The notes beneath the pieces were generated by a model. It was not told the origin of the DNA. It saw only the letters and a program-made list of their open reading frames with translations, and searched no databases. Of a DNA stretch of 64,000 nt, positions 58,628 to 64,000 are shown piece by piece (positions within the stretch are counted from its first letter, which is position 1; the number at the start of each line of letters is the position of its first letter). Position numbers and translations under genes: made by a program. This stretch comes from Siphlonurus alternatus. Lineage: Eukaryota > Arthropoda > Insecta > Ephemeroptera > Siphlonuridae. The stretch is taken from NCBI GenBank assembly GCA_949825025.1, contig OX463786.1, forward strand, positions 15,647,309-15,711,308. Direction: 5' to 3'.

Positions 58628-61600
58628 ATTATGTTTTAATAAGTTACAAAGCAATGTGATATCGATAAGTTGATTCAAAATTATTTACATACATTATAAT
58701 ATATTGTATCTATTTTTATTGAAAATTATGTACTTTTATAAAATGAATTTGACTATATACAATGTTGTAATGTACATAAAAAAGACTTTTGTAGACTAAG
58801 AGCTTTAAAAAAGTAAAATGTCTCTTATATTTTTTGGCTAGAAAAAGGAAGTCATTCTATTTTAACACTGTCTCACTACTATACGCAGCTCAACTACTAT
58901 AGTAAAAGTATAGTAAAGCTATTTTCCTTCAACTAAGGTCCTTTCAAAATATATAGACGTTACTATATAGACTACCATACTGTGTATATAGAAGTCTTCT
59001 CAGGGCTAAAAGGATACTAAAATTTGACTGGAAATACACACCACATTTATGGACAAAGTATAAAAATAAAAAGGTTGATTAAATTTCAATGTATTTTTAG
59101 TATATACATACATATATATATTTTTTTCTGTCGTTATTATACATATAAATTTTAAGACTGTAACCACTTTTCTATTGGAAAAAAAAATATTAAATATTTT
59201 GATCCTACAAAAATCATAATACACATGGATGAAGGTTTTATGATTTTAATGCCTGAAAATTTTCCTTCTCAATATTAGCTCATAATAAAATTGATTGTCA
59301 AAATCCTTATTGCAAGTCTTATTATGCTATTAAGACTAAAAGTATTTCAAAACTGTGTGCAATATTCATAATTTTTTAACCTGTTCAATAACTATGATAA
59401 ACATGTAATTCATTCACACCTTATTTTAACAAATTTAAATAATTATAATATTACATTGATTATTTGGGCTCTATAGGCATTCCTTATTTTTTTTTTCTTT
59501 AATATTATGTTATGATTACTATATCCTTGCCCTAAATAGCTAAGTACGATAGACTCCATACTTGCTACCTCAATATTACACCTCTTAAGCATTTAGTTCC
59601 AATAATAAGCATTAATTCCATGTATAGACACTACCTTAATTATATTTGTTCTTGCTTTCCTCCTATTTTAAAATCTGGATCATTTGTCTTTCTATTAAAT
59701 CAGTAACGTTTTGAGTATTTCGAAGTGCACTCAGAATGGTTGATACCACTGCACTATATACATTTACAAATAATCAATGTTTTCATCATCGCTACAACAC
59801 TGCACCATAACGTGTGATAATACGTCTCCTCACATATACAGTCAAATTAATTAAAAAATCTCACTGGAAATACCCAGAAGATCAATTTTATCCTGTTGAT
59901 TCTTAAAAAAAATAATGCCCATTTTTGAATGAAAATTTTAAAAATGAAATTATTACATAAAATGCAAAGAATGTTAGATTTTAAGCAACATTCGGCGGAA
60001 ATTTTAAATTAATTTGACTATATACCATGTATGTAATTATTATACACCCACGTTTAATTGTTATAGTCCCCTTCAGGTTTTTAAATAAATAATTTTAACT
60101 ACAAATTGCAATATCTAAATAAAACATATTTATGTTTTTGAATTTCATTATATTAATTTTTTATATATTCGATGCAGATGAAACAAAATTATTTCTTTCC
60201 AAATAATTTAATAAAAGCATCGTTTTAAAAATACTGAAGTTAAAATCTTGCATTTGAAAATAACTTAATATTTAACCGATTGGATAAAATAATTTTTGTA
60301 TAATTTTAATCTTTTTACTGACTCACAAATTTATTTACCGTAAATTTCTCTTAAATATAATAAATAAAATTAACAAAATAAATAAGTAATTTTAAAACAT
60401 AAACGCAAGCGGTTCATTTTTTCCACGAATGTAAAAAATCTAAAATACTAAAAATAAAGGATTCTCTATTATATATTTTATAGTTGTAGGTTGTAGTAAA
60501 AAAAATAGTTACTCTTTTAGGCTGGGAAAAAAATATGCTGATTTCCTTTTTCTATTTTATTTTTTTATAAATATGCTATATAAATTAAAAAAATAAAATA
60601 GACTAATTATTGCTTTAACTCTTTCAACTAATACCAACATCATCATGCATGCAATACAAGTTTGCTAAAACTTCATTAACAAACCACTACATATACATAC
60701 TTACAACAGTTTCGTATACCTCATCAATGTAACATAAAATGATAAGATTTTAACTAATACAAATAATCAACATAAAGACTTATATTGGTACAACGATCAG
60801 AAACAGTAAATATAATATGGTTCTAATGTAATACATATATACAATATATGTGAATCATCTGAAGCTGGCTCACGCTTCATATATCTCTCTTTCTCTATAT
60901 GCATACATATGTTAAAGCTCACATCAATAATATAACAAACAGAATACATTTACCACTTCTACATATAAAGCTTTATATATGTATAGGTTTAAGCTATAGT
61001 ATAGTACTTATATATGCTTTAGTTCTTACTATAGCTATATAAACTACAACATATACAGTAGTATAGAAAGCTTATGTTATATGTGGTTTTACTATAACAT
61101 GTATATATATTTTAATGTTATAAGACATTGTCTTATATATTATCTGTTAACTAGTAGACAAGAAAATCCCTTTGTTTGAAGTTAATTTTATGTTATAGAC
61201 AGTGTAAAAAAAGTGTAACGTGATTTTGAGGAATTATAATTTTATCATAATTAAAATGAAAGATTTAATCGTAAGATTTGTTAAAAGTACATAATGTTAG
61301 TTTAATGATATTGTATTGTTACTCGGCAATTAAATAATAAATGGAGATATACTATTTAACCTCTGATTTTCTTTGTTATTCAATTGTTATTAATCATTGT
61401 TATTTCTGTCATTCTCTGTTAAGTTTTAATTCTTAGTAACACATTTTCAGTTTTTTTTTTAACTCCTATAATATATTTTATTTTTATGAAGCAGCCTATA
61501 ATAATAGTGCTATATTAAAATATATTCTTGTCTAGCATTGAAATGTGTGATATATAATAATCATCATCACGTTTCTATTTATTTATATTATAAGCTAATT

Positions 61601-62566
61601 TCATCTCAAATTACAAACAACTTATTTTATTTATTTTATGTAAACGGCTTTACATGGCGAGAGTTAAGGCATGAATGCCTTTTTTGTCTCTAAACAATAG
61701 TTTTACAATATTATTACATTAGATATAAGAATGTAAGAATAATACAAAAAGTTTGAAACAATTTCAGTGATAAATTGTTAAAAATTACAATTAATAATTA
61801 CTTAAATTGAATAAATTATAAAGAAACAATAATAATACAACAAAAATATACATTTTGTTAATTTTAATTTTTGTCAACTTATATTCAAGTTCTATTAGAG
61901 TCATGTACTGTACTATATATGTATAAACATAATTTATGTTCGTAAGAATGCATTTAAGAATAAAATGCAGTTCTTTAAATGCAGCACTAAAAAAAGTAGT
62001 AAGGCATTTATTCACCTATGAATGATAGTAACGTTTAATTAACTATACTACATTAAGTAATGACCTTCTTTACATTTGTATATATTACCAAAGTACATAT
62101 ATATATAAGATTATATTTGTATATAAAAGTACTTAGAAATTATATAGTTGTAATCACAAAACTTAAACATAGCGTTAAATTGCTTCGCGGTTTCGTAAAT
62201 GTAACGGTAGTTAATTCTTATACTACAAGTTTAACGTTGTAATTATACGTTTTACAATAATAAAATAAAAAAAAAAGTTATAAAGGGAATACGAAAATAT
62301 CGATTCTTATATAATATAACACCGGTAATAGCACGTTATTAACATTGGTCATTTCCGGTTTTATATACAGTGTATACTCAACTTTGTAAAGTTAAATGTA
62401 TTGTATATCATATTTCATCTTAAAACGTGATGATGAATACAAATTAAATATTGGAAATTTTCTCGTTAAGTTATCATAATGAAACAACTGAATTTTTTTC
62501 TTTTTTTTTTTTTTTTTTTTCTTATTATTGACGTCATTAAGTTATTGCGAACCTAGTAATCGTTCA
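58628..62566. other. AT-rich intergenic DNA with two small relics
   Basis: Apart from the MITE at 59838-60021 and a possible LINE/SINE 3' end on the minus strand at 61618-61720 (GCCATGTAAAGCCGTTTACA then AAAATAAATAAA), nothing is recognisable. Confidence 0.5.
59838..60021. mobile_element. MITE with TAGTCAAATTAATTTG ends, copy 2
   Basis: ACAGTCAAATTAATT on the left and AATTAATTTGACTATA on the right are inverted ends 184 bp apart, as at 17537-17740, with a diverged interior. Confidence 0.65.
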
Positions 62567-62619
62567 GAAACGATTACTGAACATTTCAAATCATTCTCCA
62601 TTATGAATGAAAAAAAAAA
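62567..62619 (+). repeat. direct repeat R3, copy 1
   Basis: GAAACGATTACTGAACATTT through CATTATGAATGAAAA is identical to 63398-63448 over more than 43 bp. The copies lie about 830 bp apart. The left copy also forms a small palindrome with preceding GTAATCGTT. Confidence 0.9.
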
Positions 62620-62669
62620 AAAAAAAAAAAAATCGTTATGTAGTGTATGTAGTGGTAATTGCTGGAACT

Positions 62670-62892
62670 ACGTGCGTCTGGCGAGGATTGCTGTATATTA
62701 TTAACATTGTAAAATCATGTAAATGCTCATCAGTAGCCACAGCATAATTTTACAGAAATGAAAACACCATAATTAGTTGTCAAATACTTTCGGACAAATA
62801 TAAAAAAATATTTCAACTTCGCAAGTGATTTCTTTCCTAAAAATGTGATAATTTTTGTGATTCTCCCCATGCTATAGGTATTGCCGTATCCT
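62670..62892 (+). repeat. dispersed repeat R2, copy 2
   Basis: Diverged relative of 52690-52878 with small insertions. It lies between the two R3 direct repeats. Confidence 0.7.
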
Positions 62893-63397
62893 CGATGCAA
62901 AGAGCAAAATTTTCAGACGTCAGCGCCATCTCTTGGTCCTTTATGTCCTCTATTCCACAGTAACTATTACAACTTTAATATTTATTTGCATCTTTATAGC
63001 CCCCTCTCCCCTCCCAAAGGAGTCTTCTGAATTTTGTATCAAGATATTATTTTGGAGAACAAACTCCCTGATAATTGTATATATAAATATTATAAGTAAT
63101 TATGACAAAATCAAGACTTATTATTGATTTTTGAGAAATGCAAAACTGGTTGATCACTCATTTGCCAAAATGAGGCTGTACAATTTTTATTGTTGGAAAT
63201 CATTTTGCATGCACTATCATACAAAACTATCATACAAAGTAAATGAATCTTAATATCTTCACAATCTCTTAGAAAGTAGCATTTCTCTATAATGTCATAT
63301 ATCCTGTTTTGAAATTCATTATTATATTACTTTCTTAATTTATTAATTTTGATGAAAGTTATGAGAGAATATTTGAATGTTTCCTGACCTTTACATT
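62893..63397. other. AT-rich intergenic DNA
   Basis: Nothing supported. Confidence 0.5.
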
Positions 63398-63448
63398 GAA
63401 ACGATTACTGAACATTTCAAATCATTCTCCATTATGAATGAAAAAAAA
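63398..63448 (+). repeat. direct repeat R3, copy 2
   Basis: Second copy of the block at 62567, identical until the A run. The exact identity in AT-rich non-coding DNA implies recent duplication. Confidence 0.9.
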
Positions 63449-63888
63449 TATCGATATTTTTATTGACATGATTGTACTTGTACATTGTAGATATGGTGGC
63501 TTCAGCTCAATAATATTTAGTGAGAGTCAAATTGAACGACCAGGAGAGGAGGAGATATTTGCTGTGTTTAGCCGAGCCTACACCTGTCATGCAATGGAGT
63601 TGCTACCGTGTCAAATGTCATATCTAATCAACATTAATGCTTACATCCACCACTCTCTTTTCCCTCCACTCGTTTCGCATGTACATACATGTATATATAC
63701 AGTATATGTTAACATTAATTCAACGTACGTTTTATATTTTGTTCAATATTAAACGTGACTGACTTGTTATATATAAACTTTTTTTTTTTTCAAATGTAAT
63801 ACAAATATAATTGAGTATTTTTATATTTTAGTATATAAAAAGGGTTATATATTAGCAAAGCTATATTACCATAATTAGAAAAATATTT
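63449..63888. other. intergenic DNA
   Basis: A 104-codon frame crosses this stretch but has no domain. No other signal. Confidence 0.45.
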
Positions 63889-64000
63889 ATGGACGACCTG
63901 CATGAAAAATTGTTATTGCAGAAACGAATAAAGAGTATATATACACAAATTATGCTATTTTGAATTGTTTTCATTTTTTTTTTATTTAGTCCCGTAACTA
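63889..64000. mobile_element. PAL1-related MITE, copy 6, cut by window end
   Basis: ATGGACGACCTGCATGAAAAA followed by TTATTGCAGAAACGAATAAAG matches the left arm of the variant copy at 6206-6535. The remainder lies beyond the window. Confidence 0.7.

Noticed and set aside
62567..63448. LTR retrotransposon bounded by R3 direct repeats
   Set aside because: The repeats are only about 50 bp, lack TG..CA termini, and there is no gag or pol sequence or primer binding site between them.

Overview
The window looks like gene-poor, strongly AT-rich intergenic DNA from an arthropod, probably an insect or crustacean. The evidence is the many dinucleotide arrays, dense foldback MITEs, and tRNA-derived SINEs whose body resembles a domain common in arthropod SINEs (a gtttcc...aggcaaatgc core). 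I see no rRNA, no canonical tRNA gene, no CRISPR array, no bacterial operon and no recognisable host protein gene. Almost every short reading frame here is noise from AT-rich or simple-repeat DNA.

The only convincing protein genes belong to one apparently intact non-LTR retrotransposon (LINE) on the minus strand, from about 37,260 (5' side) to a TTTA/AAAT tail at about 31,203. ORF2 (31683-34586, reading frame open from 34724) has an apurinic-type endonuclease followed by a reverse transcriptase, with catalytic residues visible. ORF1 (34684-37020, 778 aa) is the surprise. Instead of an obvious RRM, CCHC knuckle or esterase it carries a macro domain of the TARG1/OARD1 (DarG-related) ADP-ribosyl-hydrolase type. 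Both catalytic residues, Lys and Asp, are present with the 41-residue spacing I recall for TARG1. ORF1 also has a poly-Q/R-P basic region and a 45-bp minisatellite coding about ten 15-residue acidic repeats. ORF1 ends right after an A10 run. ORF2 lies in the +1 frame, and loss of one A would fuse the two frames, so slippage, reinitiation or a homopolymer error are all possible.

Region by region: 1-10 kb is AT-rich DNA with two CT arrays, three copies of a palindromic MITE (PAL1), a GAGGCTTCAAGT-ended MITE and a GC-rich TTAA-flanked MITE. 10-19 kb is mostly featureless, with small foldbacks and a perfect 48-bp-arm hairpin at 18091-18204. 19-31 kb has two tRNA-derived SINEs, a cluster of TGACGTCA sites, a hAT-type MITE with an exact 8-bp target duplication, PAL1 copy 4 and an 800-bp foldback element. 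31-37.3 kb is the LINE. 37-46.5 kb has small MITEs and a 167-bp-period satellite array (44191-45428). 46.5-64 kb is AT-rich DNA with more MITE copies, GA and TA arrays, a 400-bp SINE at 58100-58503 and a sixth PAL1 copy cut by the window end.

The LINE, the SINE at 58 kb and an adjacent small element all end in (AAAT)n-like tails, so one reverse transcriptase may move several of them. That is inference. The palindromic MITEs and the satellite repeatedly bring in the CRE-like octamer TGACGTCA.
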